Of a DNA stretch of 64,000 nt, positions 53,455 to 62,229 are shown piece by piece. A program made the translations under genes and the position numbers. The notes below the pieces were generated by a model. It had not been told where the DNA came from. It saw nothing but the letters and a program-made list of their open reading frames with translations, and searched no databases. The stretch's first letter is position 1. Each line of letters opens with the position of its first letter. This stretch comes from Aquimarina muelleri DSM 19832 (GTDB lineage: Bacteria > Bacteroidota > Bacteroidia > Flavobacteriales > Flavobacteriaceae), in assembly GCF_000430665.1 (NCBI RefSeq), contig NZ_KE387188.1, positions 35,360 through 99,359 on the forward strand, given 5' to 3'.

Positions 53455-53776
53455 CTATTTAATCTTATTAACAGGATACTACATATAGAAATTTTCCTTG
53501 TTGTAATTATCTATTCCCTAGTAAACTTTATAAATAAATCATAATGTCTACTAAATTTAAATAACAATTACTTTACAAAAAAATATTAATGACTAACAAA
53601 CTCAAAATAAGCTAAGAAATATGCTTCTGAACAATATATATTGTTTTTCAAGACAAGCCTTGGTTCGAGCTGATTTTTTTTTCAACAAACATTTATAAAC
53701 AAAAATAGCGGTATTATATAATAAACACCGCTATCTTTTATGTATACTAAGTTTCAAAAAAACCTAATTAAGGTGA
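53455..53776 (-). other. Intergenic region with a terminator
   Basis: 322 bp between the micro-protein and thioredoxin genes. It holds the hairpin at 53701-53740; the rest is AT-rich with no gene or consensus promoter. The presence of a terminator suggests the micro-protein has its own transcript, with the thioredoxin operon starting separately. Confidence 0.45.
53701..53740 (-). terminator. Terminator of the Cys-rich micro-protein gene
   Basis: ATAGCGGT (53705-53712) pairs with ACCGCTAT (53727-53734), with a T-run on the minus-strand side (AAAAA at 53701-53705). It lies 43 bp past the stop codon. Confidence 0.7.
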
Positions 53777-53920
53777 TTATAATTTAGGACATCTTTTACA
53801 ATTAGATTTCCCTTTCTTTTTATATTTTTTACAGCACTTTTTCTTTTTCCCTCCACATGATATTTCACAATCAAGGACTAAACAAGGAGAATACAAGGAT
53901 GGAATATCTGTATTTTGCAC
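53777..53920 (-). CDS. Cysteine-rich basic micro-protein
   Basis: A 47-residue frame with a GTG start, too short for usual gene callers. The product runs MQNTDIPSLYSPCLVLDCE, ISCGGKKKKCCKKYKKKGKS and NCKRCPKL. It has seven cysteines in a C-x4-C-x3-C-x7-CC-x10-C-x2-C arrangement with a very basic middle, consistent with a metal-binding or disulfide-rich peptide. I recall similar CEISCGG...CCxxYKK...CKxCPKL peptides in other Flavobacteriia, but no function. There is no signal peptide. It lies upstream of the thioredoxin-ApbE cluster on the same strand and has its own terminator. Confidence 0.6.
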   Translation of the reverse strand: MQNTDIPSLYSPCLVLDCEISCGGKKKKCCKKYKKKGKSNCKRCPKL

Positions 53921-54018
53921 TTTCTTTAATTTTTATTAAATCTAAATAAAGCACGAAAATAATAAAAATATTTTAAAGAAAAAGAAACTTTTTTTAATCT
54001 TTAATAGCTTATCAACAA

Positions 54019-54522
54019 TTATTTACCTTGCCCTCCAGCCTGAAAAGTATTTATATCTCTGTCAAATAAATAATGTCCAGATTTATCTTCTCCAATAATT
54101 CTTAATTTATCTAACAATGTACGTGCTATTGCCTCTTCTTCTAACTGTTCTGAAACATACCATTGCATAAAATTATGCACATTATAGTCTTGTCGCTGTA
54201 AACACTCGTATATGATATTATTGATCTTTGATGTTACAAATTCTTCACTTTTTAAGAATGTTTCAAAAAGCTCAGTTAAAGAATCAAAATCATCTCTTGG
54301 CTTATCTATTTCAGGAATAATAGCAACACCACTTCTTTCATTAATAAACTTAACCAATTTAATCATATGTACTCGTTCTTCTTCTGATTGAGTATAAAAA
54401 AAGTTAGCGACACCATTATATCCTCTTGTATCCGCCCAACTTGCCATAGAAAGATACTGAACTGAAGCTTTTGCTTCGTATCTTATTTGATCATTTAATA
54501 ATTTTTCTATTTCTTGTATCAT
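54019..54522 (-). CDS. Ferritin
   Basis: Cytosolic 24-mer iron store with ferroxidase activity. The frame opens at 54558, but I choose the ATG at 54522: MIQEIEKLLNDQIRYEAKAS is the usual start, and it gives 167 residues. Ferroxidase ligands line up with FtnA: E16, E49 and H52 in QSEEERVHM, a downstream glutamate near 93 (IIYECLQRQDYN) and Q/E in WYVSEQLEEEA. A -7-like box is not obvious. The nearby metal-uptake operon (55425-61650) makes joint iron handling plausible. Confidence 0.93.
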   Translation of the reverse strand: MIQEIEKLLNDQIRYEAKASVQYLSMASWADTRGYNGVANFFYTQSEEERVHMIKLVKFINERSGVAIIPEIDKPRDDFDSLTELFETFLKSEEFVTSKINNIIYECLQRQDYNVHNFMQWYVSEQLEEEAIARTLLDKLRIIGEDKSGHYLFDRDINTFQAGGQGK

Positions 54523-54718
54523 TTTTTTGTATTTTTTTTCAAAAAAACTAAAATACAATAATTTATTATGCTTTAGAAATAACGTATAGTCAATTGTATT
54601 ATTTAAAATAAGACTATTTAACGATTAAAAACATTTTAACGATCCATAAGTGTTTTTTAACATATATGGCGATGAAAAACTAATAAAGTTTAAGAAGTAA
54701 ATTATTGAATATTGTAAA

Positions 54719-55228
54719 CTATGCGGCTTTTTCAAAAGCTATATAATTAACTAGCCTACCTTGTTTATCATGTACTGGAAACCCTTTTATCAAACACATA
54801 TATGATGTTTGATCTTTTCTATAATTAAGGATAGATACTTCAAAAGGGAGCATACTATCTATTGCTTTTCTTACTGTTATTGATGTTTTGATACATGTTT
54901 CATCACCCTGAAACATCTTTGGCGAATTACCTATCACTTCTTCTGGAAGGTATCCATTCATTTTTTGAATATTTTGAGATGCAAATACTATTTTAAGTTT
55001 TGGATTAGTAACAACAATAACAGAGTCCTCTTCAATAAACTGTTTATAATCTATATTAAAACTCCAATTTTTGGTAACTTTCTTTAACGCAACAAAATCA
55101 TCCCTAAAACTTTCAATTAGTTTATGATGTTCCCCATAAAACTCCCATGATAATAATGGTAATACATGGTTAGACATTTTTTTGTAATACTTATCCATTA
55201 CACTATCGTATGCAAAGAATTCATTCAT
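54719..55228 (-). CDS. Single-PAS-domain protein
   Basis: A soluble protein of 169 residues. The longest frame starts at a TTG (55249) that lies inside a -7 promoter box (55254-55247), so I take the ATG at 55228. Residues 1-60 are helical. Residues about 65-165 form a PAS domain: IVVTNPKLKIVFASQNIQKM, GYLPEEVIGNSPKMFQGDET and VSILNYRKDQTSYMCLIKGF. The motif resembles LOV domains, but the flavin-binding cysteine of GxNCRFLQ is replaced (GNSPKMFQ), so it is unlikely to be a classic LOV photoreceptor. No output domain is attached, so it may act through a partner. Confidence 0.8.
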   Translation of the reverse strand: MNEFFAYDSVMDKYYKKMSNHVLPLLSWEFYGEHHKLIESFRDDFVALKKVTKNWSFNIDYKQFIEEDSVIVVTNPKLKIVFASQNIQKMNGYLPEEVIGNSPKMFQGDETCIKTSITVRKAIDSMLPFEVSILNYRKDQTSYMCLIKGFPVHDKQGRLVNYIAFEKAA

Positions 55229-55246
55229 AAGCACTGCTGTTTTACT

Positions 55247-55254
55247 CAAAAGTA
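55247..55254 (-). promoter_or_regulatory. -7 element of the PAS-protein gene
   Basis: TACTTTTG on the minus strand matches TAnnTTTG and lies 18 bp before the ATG at 55228. There is no TTG at the proper spacing, so the promoter may be weak or regulated. Confidence 0.35.
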
Positions 55255-55424
55255 TCTAATTAAAATTGTAACTAATATTGAACAAAAGTTAATTCTTTAA
55301 TCCTATAAAAATTTACTGGTATATTTTAAATTAAAACAATAACAAAACCTCTAATAAACACCTTTGTTTTAAAAAAACATGTGTTAGATCATGTTATTGC
55401 ATTAGATAAATTATAAAATATCAT

Positions 55425-57839
55425 TTACCATCGAAACTGTAAGGTTGTGTACCATGTTAATGGCTCAGAAGGTATTATTCCAGGGCCAGGATATCCTGTT
55501 GCTCTTTGCGTAAAATAACTTTTATCTAATATATTATTTATACCGGTTTCTAATTTGAATATTTTATAAGAATAAGATAAAGAAAAGTCCATTATATCAT
55601 AAGCTGGCATAAGCCCTCTTACACCACTTAATCCAGGTTTAACAGAATTTTCTGCATCAGAAAATTGTTCTGACAAATATGAATATTGTACTGAGGCTAA
55701 AAGATTTTTATAACCAAACCTAAGTCCTGTCTTCATATTAAGATTAGGTACAAACTCCACTTCTTTATTTGTGCCATTATATTTAGAATTAACCAACGAA
55801 GTATTTGCAAACCAATTAAAGCTGATATCAGAACTATTATTCAATAAAATTTTGTTTAGATTAAAATCAACTAAAGATTCTAAACCATACATAGTAGCAT
55901 CTCCTACGTTAGTTCTAAAATTTTTTACACTTCCATCAGCTTGTTCTTGTTGAATAACCCCAATGCGATTATTATAAAACAATCCAAAAAGACCAACATC
56001 ATATGAAATCAAATCATTAATTTTTCCTCTTATACCTACATCTGAAGTAAATCCTGATTCATCAGTTATATCAGGGTCTATTCGAAAAGAAGGGTTTACT
56101 ATATTTATATCAGAAAAAGTTACTGATCGATAATTTTCTGAAATATTAGCATAAATTTCAAGTACATTTAAAGGTTTATAACTAATTCCTAGTCCTAATA
56201 AAACAAAGGATCTCTCAAAAGTTCTATTATCCTGTATACTATTATCTCGAATGACATTACCCGCCAAATCTGTGATAATATTTCTAGAAGAACCATCTAC
56301 TTCCGTTTTTAAATATTCAAACCGAAATCCTGGAGTAACAGAAAGGGTATTAGTTATATTAAAAATATTTTCTCCAAAAACAGCTACATTTAAATTTGGA
56401 TAATCAAAATCAGACTGATTAGGGTATGTAGGAAACTTATCCTTTGTAAAATCAAAATCAGAGCCCAAATCCGCTGTTCCAGGACCTTGTCCTTCTGCAT
56501 TATTCGCCTGATAATATTTTGTTCCAATCAAAAATATAGATTCCTTACCAAACAGGTTATATCTTGATAAAACTCTTCCTTCTGCTCCAAAATTTAAGAA
56601 ATCACCAACAATAAGGTCTCTAGGGCTTTCCAATTGATCCTCTTGATCTACTCTATTAGTTCTAAAACCTACTGCAGATCTAGATGCATCTAACCCAAAA
56701 AGGTTTAAACTAATATCTGTTTTATCAGATAATTTATGATCAAATCGCAAAGAAAACAATTTCCAGTCTACTTTAAACCAATTTCTAGTTCTATTACTTT
56801 GGGAAGGATTTTCTTTAAATCTAGCATCTGATAACCCTCCTGGTTGTTGTGCTAAATAGTTAAGATAAGTAAACTCTCCAGATATTTTGGTTTTTTTAGA
56901 AATTTGATATCCAAGATGGACATATAAGTTTTTGGAATCAAATTGTGTATTAGGCCTAAAACCTTTTCCTTCTTTATAATTAAAATAAGTATAATAGCTT
57001 AATTTACCTACTGTACCTCCTAGACTGTTGAAACTCGTAAATAAATTATAAGATCCTAAAGATTGTCTAGATATTAGTTCTATTTTTTTGTTTGGATTAG
57101 GTTGTTTCAATTTAAAATTAATCAATCCTCCAAACTGAGTTCCATATTGTAATGAAGCGGCTCCGCGCACAACTTGTATTTCGCTCAAAGCTTCTGCTGG
57201 AGGTGTATAATAGCTCTCTGGGTACCCCAAAACATCAGCACTTATATCATATCCATTTTGTCGAGTGTTAAAATTAGCCGTCCTATTAGGGTCCAAACCT
57301 CTTCCCCCAATATTTAGCTGTAAGCCACCTACGCTATTTTCATAAATATTTAACCCAACAACTTGCGCGTAAATCTGTCTTGCATTATTAGCTGCCAAAT
57401 TACCAACAGTTTGATCTACCAAAACAACTTCACTCTTTTTACCTGCAAAAATAGCAGTCCCTTCTACAGGCTTAAGTTGTTTTAAACCAAAAATCTTTTC
57501 TTTTCGTTGAGTTATCAAAACTTCTGAAAGTTCTTCTCCTAAAGGGTTTAAAACAAAATTTTTAATTACATTTCTCTCTACTTTTATCTTTTCTTCTAAA
57601 ATTTCAAAATCAAAACTAAAAATAGTAATCCAGTATTCTCCTGATTTCAAATCAGTAAATTTAAACTCCCCATCACTATTGGTAATTGTATGACTACTAG
57701 AATTCCTTATATACACTTCAGCATTAGCAATCGGTTGATTATCAAATCCTATTACTTTTCCTTCTAATTCATGTTGCCCAAAAACAGTAGTAACTATTAA
57801 TAATGCTACAAAAAATATATTATAATCCTTTAATTTCAT
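55425..57839 (-). CDS. TonB-dependent receptor, FecA-like
   Basis: Outer-membrane receptor of 804 residues. It has a signal peptide (to about 21), a carboxypeptidase-regulatory-like beta-sandwich (about 23-110; ELEGKVIGFDNQPIANAEVYI), a plug domain (about 120-245; VLVDQTVGNLAANNARQI, GGRGLDPNRTANFNTRQNG, IQVVRGAASLQYGTQFGG) and a 22-strand barrel ending TLQFRW. The plug features resemble the FecA/iron-siderophore class. A TonB box is not certain. It is the last gene of the DUF4856-imelysin-HTTM operon and overlaps the HTTM gene by 20 bp. Likely substrate: an iron or other metal chelate. Confidence 0.9.
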   Translation of the reverse strand: MKLKDYNIFFVALLIVTTVFGQHELEGKVIGFDNQPIANAEVYIRNSSSHTITNSDGEFKFTDLKSGEYWITIFSFDFEILEEKIKVERNVIKNFVLNPLGEELSEVLITQRKEKIFGLKQLKPVEGTAIFAGKKSEVVLVDQTVGNLAANNARQIYAQVVGLNIYENSVGGLQLNIGGRGLDPNRTANFNTRQNGYDISADVLGYPESYYTPPAEALSEIQVVRGAASLQYGTQFGGLINFKLKQPNPNKKIELISRQSLGSYNLFTSFNSLGGTVGKLSYYTYFNYKEGKGFRPNTQFDSKNLYVHLGYQISKKTKISGEFTYLNYLAQQPGGLSDARFKENPSQSNRTRNWFKVDWKLFSLRFDHKLSDKTDISLNLFGLDASRSAVGFRTNRVDQEDQLESPRDLIVGDFLNFGAEGRVLSRYNLFGKESIFLIGTKYYQANNAEGQGPGTADLGSDFDFTKDKFPTYPNQSDFDYPNLNVAVFGENIFNITNTLSVTPGFRFEYLKTEVDGSSRNIITDLAGNVIRDNSIQDNRTFERSFVLLGLGISYKPLNVLEIYANISENYRSVTFSDINIVNPSFRIDPDITDESGFTSDVGIRGKINDLISYDVGLFGLFYNNRIGVIQQEQADGSVKNFRTNVGDATMYGLESLVDFNLNKILLNNSSDISFNWFANTSLVNSKYNGTNKEVEFVPNLNMKTGLRFGYKNLLASVQYSYLSEQFSDAENSVKPGLSGVRGLMPAYDIMDFSLSYSYKIFKLETGINNILDKSYFTQRATGYPGPGIIPSEPLTWYTTLQFRW

Positions 57840-59181
57840 CTTTGAATGGAATAATCCACTTTTTATGTTTTAATGATTCTTTTTGTTTTCCCAAATCCAC
57901 TTTTGGGTCTATATATAGGGTACTTAACCTTCCATTGAGTGCTACATAACTCTCTACAAATACTTGTATATTTTGATGTCCTTGGCTTTCGAAATGTTCT
58001 TTTAAATAGTGTGCATATTCTAATATAAAATCGGGTTGTGATGCCATTTGTTTTTGTTGAAAGGCAGTAAGAAAATCATCATTATCCACATAAAATCTTT
58101 CTTTTGTTTCACTATTTACAATTTTAAAATTAGCGTAACCTGCCTTTTCCATTAACATCACTCTCCATGAAAATCGATACCCTTCTTCTGTCCAAAATAA
58201 CTCACCAGGATATATTAGATACCTAAACGGGAAAAATAACTGAATCATGAAGAATATCAAAAAGAAGGATATTAAAATTTTATTCTTTACATAACTGAAT
58301 TTCAACACCTTATTTGTATCAAATTTTGATTTATTTATTTTACATATTTTAGAAATAAAATCTAATATTTTATGATGAAAAACAGAATTAAAAAAAACTA
58401 ATGTACTTATAATCATAATATAAGGAAACATTCCTATTGGAAAAAGCACACGAGTCAATACATGAAAAACAACTACCATTACAAAGGCAAAAGGTCTTGT
58501 TTTTCGATATAATAACAAAAATGGAATGGTAAGATCATATATCGCTCCAGAATAACTAAATAAATAATGCGCCCATTCTTTTTGTAGTATATCTCCCAAA
58601 AAAGGGATATCATATTTAGAAGGCAACCAAATTTTAAGTGGCATAGCATCTAATAGCCAATCTGAATTAAGTTTTGCTAAGCCTGCATAGAAATAAACAA
58701 TACCTAAAAGTAATTTAATGACATCGATTGTCCAGCTTGGAATATATTGAAAAGATGTACCTTTTATTTTTGCATCCAACGAATAATATGCATTCGCAGG
58801 TAAAAATATCATTATAAAACTTAATAAACTTATAAAATAATAATGGTTAAGGTATGTTGTTTTATCCATTAATTCTATATAAGTAAAACTAAGAAAAAAG
58901 GTAACAATAGCAATTTTATACTTAAACCCCAATGTTATCAAAATTGTAGAGATACCGCAAATAAAAAAAACAGCATAGGTATATGCACCTATAGGCTTTA
59001 CCCATTCAAATCCATAAAAAGAGAAAAAAAACTTAGGCTGAATATACAATTTATCAATCCAGCCATAACTCCAAAAACGAATAATACTAGTCAACATCAT
59101 TAATCCAAAAAAAACACGAAAGACTGCAAGTGGTGCAGCCTCTGTATGTTTTTTAAAATATTCGTTAAGATTAAATTTCAT
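57820..59181 (-). CDS. HTTM (horizontally transferred transmembrane) domain protein
   Basis: Inner-membrane protein of 453 residues related to the vitamin K-dependent gamma-carboxylase-like HTTM family. It starts with a TEAAPLAVFRVFFGLMMLTS segment, the typical first helix, followed by about seven to eight membrane helices to residue 325 and then a soluble C-terminal domain (about 330-450; GELFWTEEGYRFSWRVMLME, the family's conserved W/R pair). Biochemical function in bacteria is unknown. It lies between imelysin and a TonB receptor, a grouping I recall from other Bacteroidota, which points to metal uptake. Confidence 0.85.
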   Translation of the reverse strand: MKFNLNEYFKKHTEAAPLAVFRVFFGLMMLTSIIRFWSYGWIDKLYIQPKFFFSFYGFEWVKPIGAYTYAVFFICGISTILITLGFKYKIAIVTFFLSFTYIELMDKTTYLNHYYFISLLSFIMIFLPANAYYSLDAKIKGTSFQYIPSWTIDVIKLLLGIVYFYAGLAKLNSDWLLDAMPLKIWLPSKYDIPFLGDILQKEWAHYLFSYSGAIYDLTIPFLLLYRKTRPFAFVMVVVFHVLTRVLFPIGMFPYIMIISTLVFFNSVFHHKILDFISKICKINKSKFDTNKVLKFSYVKNKILISFFLIFFMIQLFFPFRYLIYPGELFWTEEGYRFSWRVMLMEKAGYANFKIVNSETKERFYVDNDDFLTAFQQKQMASQPDFILEYAHYLKEHFESQGHQNIQVFVESYVALNGRLSTLYIDPKVDLGKQKESLKHKKWIIPFKDEIKGL

Positions 59182-59196
59182 CTAACAATAGTTACT

Positions 59197-60315
59197 TTAA
59201 TCTCCGTCTGCATCTACAAAATCAACACTAACAGAAATTGCCTGAAGCATGTCAACTTTTAGATAAACCACGTTTTTTTGTAGTTCATCATAAGTTTTTG
59301 TCATTAGGCTATTATCGGTACGGATTTGAAATGAAAAATCATCATTTAAACCTGATGCCATTGCTCTTGCTGTATTAAATTGATTATTAATAAGTGAGCT
59401 CAAATCTTCTCCATTTCTAATCGTATTTAAGAAATCTAAATATGTTTTTAAACTTTCTCCTTTAGAATCTCCAGCAAAGTGTTTTCCATTAAAAAAATCT
59501 TGCAATGCACTAAGGTTCGCATTAAAAAGTTTTTTAGATATATCTCCTTTATAAAAAGCTTCAACTTTATTATCAAAAGTTTCAGAAAATATTCCCGCAG
59601 GGATTCCTATTTTAGCTGCCCGTAAATGTTTTTCGTAATGAAAAATAAAATCATTTACTAACTTATCTAATGAACTTGTTGCGGAAGCTCCACTATTATT
59701 AACAAAAGTATCTCTATAACCTTCTTTCCAATTCGTTAAAACCTGATTAGCAAGATTATCCATACGATTAACCAAATCGGTTATATATTTTTTATAACCA
59801 GCAGCATTGGTATTTGTAGAGTAAAACTCTACGATGCCCGCATCAGTATCCGACAAACCATTTAAAAGATAATCTAAAGCTGCGAAACCCTGTTCATCTT
59901 GTTTTGTAACCGTAGTAAGATCATATTCTCCTGTAGCAATATTAGATTCTAGATCTGATGTAGTAACAGGATATACATTCATGAAATTTCGAAATGAAAT
60001 TTCTTCTGCTTTTCCTATTTCAAACATACCAACAGATTGCCACGAGATATACGCCTCTATCCATACGTTTCTTAATATTACAAGATTTGCCTCATTAGTG
60101 GTCGTTGTAAAATTAGAAGTAGCTGTTTTTAAAGCAGTCATATCCTCCGAAAAATTTTGATACGCAGGAATTACTATATTATCTGCGACATTAATTAATA
60201 ATGCTTTTCTATCAAAATTATCTTTATTTCCATCCGTAACGTTTGCGTCATCACTTGATGAACAACCGATTACTAGAAAAGTTATTATCAAAATTAAAAA
60301 TAATGACTTCTTCAT
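59197..60315 (-). CDS. Imelysin family lipoprotein
   Basis: A 372-residue lipoprotein with lipobox VIGC (Cys18) and a Ser/Asp tether. The body is almost entirely helical, as in imelysin/M75-like proteins: NVADNIVIPAYQNFSEDMTA near 47-66, ILRNVWIEAYISWQSVGMFE near 100-120 and a second repeat near 200-360. Imelysins (EfeO/IrpA/algp7-type) are periplasmic proteins tied to iron uptake. The GxHxxE metal site is not obvious in this sequence, so binding may differ. It is 15 bp upstream of the HTTM gene in the same operon. Confidence 0.87.
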   Translation of the reverse strand: MKKSLFLILIITFLVIGCSSSDDANVTDGNKDNFDRKALLINVADNIVIPAYQNFSEDMTALKTATSNFTTTTNEANLVILRNVWIEAYISWQSVGMFEIGKAEEISFRNFMNVYPVTTSDLESNIATGEYDLTTVTKQDEQGFAALDYLLNGLSDTDAGIVEFYSTNTNAAGYKKYITDLVNRMDNLANQVLTNWKEGYRDTFVNNSGASATSSLDKLVNDFIFHYEKHLRAAKIGIPAGIFSETFDNKVEAFYKGDISKKLFNANLSALQDFFNGKHFAGDSKGESLKTYLDFLNTIRNGEDLSSLINNQFNTARAMASGLNDDFSFQIRTDNSLMTKTYDELQKNVVYLKVDMLQAISVSVDFVDADGD

Positions 60316-60353
60316 TTTATTTTTATTTATTCTTAATAAATTTTTGCAAATGT

Positions 60354-60396
60354 AAAAAAAGAGGTCGAAATGAAATAATTTCCTACCTCTTTTTTA
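60354..60396 (-). terminator. Hairpin between DUF4856 and imelysin genes
   Basis: AAAAAAGAGGT pairs with ACCTCTTTTTT, with an inner GAAAT/ATTTC stem, followed by a minus-strand T-run. It may attenuate read-through from the DUF4856 gene into imelysin, since both are on the minus strand. Confidence 0.6.
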
Positions 60397-60417
60397 TCTT
60401 TATAAATGATTTATTCT

Positions 60418-61650
60418 TTAGCTACCTGCCTGTGCTACACTAAAACTAAATTTTTCAGCAATTTTTTCTGAAATAGATTGTAATGTATTTGGAGACAAAT
60501 CCCAAAATCCATTAGCACCTTCCATCAATTGGTCTATATATGTCTGGACTTCTGATTTAGTAAAATAAGGTGTATTGCTATCTGATTTTCTGGTAAACTG
60601 TAAACTATATACAAATCCAAATCCTTCAGATAGATCATGAAAAGCACTAGCATAATCCACTACAGGTGCTTCTAGAGCTTTTTTGCCTTGTTGCAAATAA
60701 TACACTGCTCTAATTGCTATAACTTGTGATATTTTTTCTTTAATAATAGCTGCCTGTTTATCACGCACATCATATTGTTTTGCAACAATAGCAGCTCTAC
60801 CTAATTTAAAGGCATCAAAAATGTCTTTTGCTATACCTTTAAAATCAGAATCTGCTTCTACTCTACCAATATATTTGTTTAAAAAGTTGTCATCAGCACC
60901 AATGGTAGCATTAGGGTTTGTTTTATCCGCAGAAGTCCCATATAAATATCCATAAGCCTCGTCCCATTTATGTTCCATAGTAGTATAGTTCTTACCTTCT
61001 TCTACTACATCTTTATCATTATTTACTACATTATCTGCTTCATCCAGAACAGCTGTACTTAAATAATTGTTTAGGGCCTGATCTGTCATCAAAGCACCTA
61101 TCAAACTTTTAGCAAATGCTTGATTTAACTCTAACCCTTTTGCATCAACATACCTCTTAGATCCTCCTCCAGCTTCTTGTATAACCCCTGCAACTCCTGC
61201 TTTAGCAGTTATCTCCCAATTAGGAAAAACTTCATCTACTTGATTTTTTATCCAACCATCAAATTGATTTCTTATAGCAATCGCATCTGTTGTATTTGCA
61301 GAAAAATAATCTTTAGAAGCAGCAACTTTACTTCTAACACTTTTATTAGATGCATTTAAATCTGTATCCGAAAAATCATTCGCACCTTCGACATGAGAAA
61401 ACATTGCATTCAAAACCACCTCTGTATTAGTACGATCCTTTAGTTCACTCACTATTTCTTCTGCCATGGCAATACGAGTAGTTTGCCCGCTAAAACTCAC
61501 AGAACTTCCCCCTTTACGTTCAAAGGTATATTTTTCTGGTGCTACTACCTGATCAATGGGCGACGTGCTATCATCATCAGAAGAGCAAGCTCCTAATACA
61601 AAAACTACAGATAAGCATATGCTTTTTAATAAATTTTTTATTTTCATCAT
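60418..61650 (-). CDS. DUF4856 family lipoprotein
   Basis: A 410-residue lipoprotein with lipobox VLGAC (Cys22) followed by SSDDDS and a flexible linker. The DUF4856 body shows TFERKGGSSVSFSGQTTRIA, DYFSANTTDAIAIRNQFDGW, MEHKWDEAYGYLYG and AIRAVYYLQQGKKALE, mostly helical. It is probably exposed at the outer membrane and works with imelysin and the TonB receptor; binding of a metal complex is inference. It is the first gene of the operon with a consensus promoter at 61689-61719. Confidence 0.87.
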   Translation of the reverse strand: MMKIKNLLKSICLSVVFVLGACSSDDDSTSPIDQVVAPEKYTFERKGGSSVSFSGQTTRIAMAEEIVSELKDRTNTEVVLNAMFSHVEGANDFSDTDLNASNKSVRSKVAASKDYFSANTTDAIAIRNQFDGWIKNQVDEVFPNWEITAKAGVAGVIQEAGGGSKRYVDAKGLELNQAFAKSLIGALMTDQALNNYLSTAVLDEADNVVNNDKDVVEEGKNYTTMEHKWDEAYGYLYGTSADKTNPNATIGADDNFLNKYIGRVEADSDFKGIAKDIFDAFKLGRAAIVAKQYDVRDKQAAIIKEKISQVIAIRAVYYLQQGKKALEAPVVDYASAFHDLSEGFGFVYSLQFTRKSDSNTPYFTKSEVQTYIDQLMEGANGFWDLSPNTLQSISEKIAEKFSFSVAQAGS

Positions 61651-62229
61651 TTTTTATTTAGACTTAATATCAATAATTATAAAGTTTACAAATATATTTA
61701 TCAGAATAGAATTGACCAATTTTATTTGTAATAAATCTAAATAAATTTTTATTTCACATTACAACTGTGTTATCCAACTATTATCCGTTAATTAATACCA
61801 ATTATTGTTTAAATTTACTGGAAAAGAAAATATTTTTTTGTTTCAATGAAGAAGAAAAGCTTGTGCTAGACTTGATCTGGTATCGAACATAGCTGAACTA
61901 CAGTTTATATTTATTTTGAAATTGAGGTGTAAAAAGAACATTTTATTCTGATATATTCAAATGATAAATGGTATAATACTTCTTTATTGACTATCCTTTT
62001 CTTTCTAAAAAAACTATAAAGAATTCTAAATTAACAACTTTAAAATACCTTTACAAGGTTTGTTTTTAGAAATATATTTTATTTTCAAAGCAAGTCCTCA
62101 AAAAAATGAAACTCCTATAAGGGTCTAAAATTATTTTATTTAACCAGATAAATTATATCGTAACTAAGATAATAAACACTAACATTATTATAATTTTACT
62201 TATCTGCTACCACCTTAAGCAAACTGTTT
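61651..62229 (-). other. Intergenic region with promoter and repeat-like fragment
   Basis: 579 bp without a gene. It holds the operon promoter (61689-61719). A stretch at 61857-61885, GTGCTAGACTTGATCTGGTATC, looks like a degenerate REP-type sequence known to me from Bacteroidota, but only one arm is present. The rest shows nothing recognisable. Confidence 0.45.
61689..61719 (-). promoter_or_regulatory. Promoter of the DUF4856/imelysin/HTTM/TonB operon
   Basis: On the minus strand: TTG (61719-61717), 20-bp spacer, TATATTTG (61696-61689). A consensus match with a leader of about 30 nt to the start at 61650. No Fur-box-like palindrome was identified by eye. Confidence 0.65.

Noticed and set aside
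54719..55228. LOV photoreceptor
   Set aside because: The flavin-reactive cysteine is absent from the GNSPKMFQ segment.
61857..61885. Full REP or attachment site
   Set aside because: Only one arm of a repeat-like sequence, and no integrase or second copy in the window.
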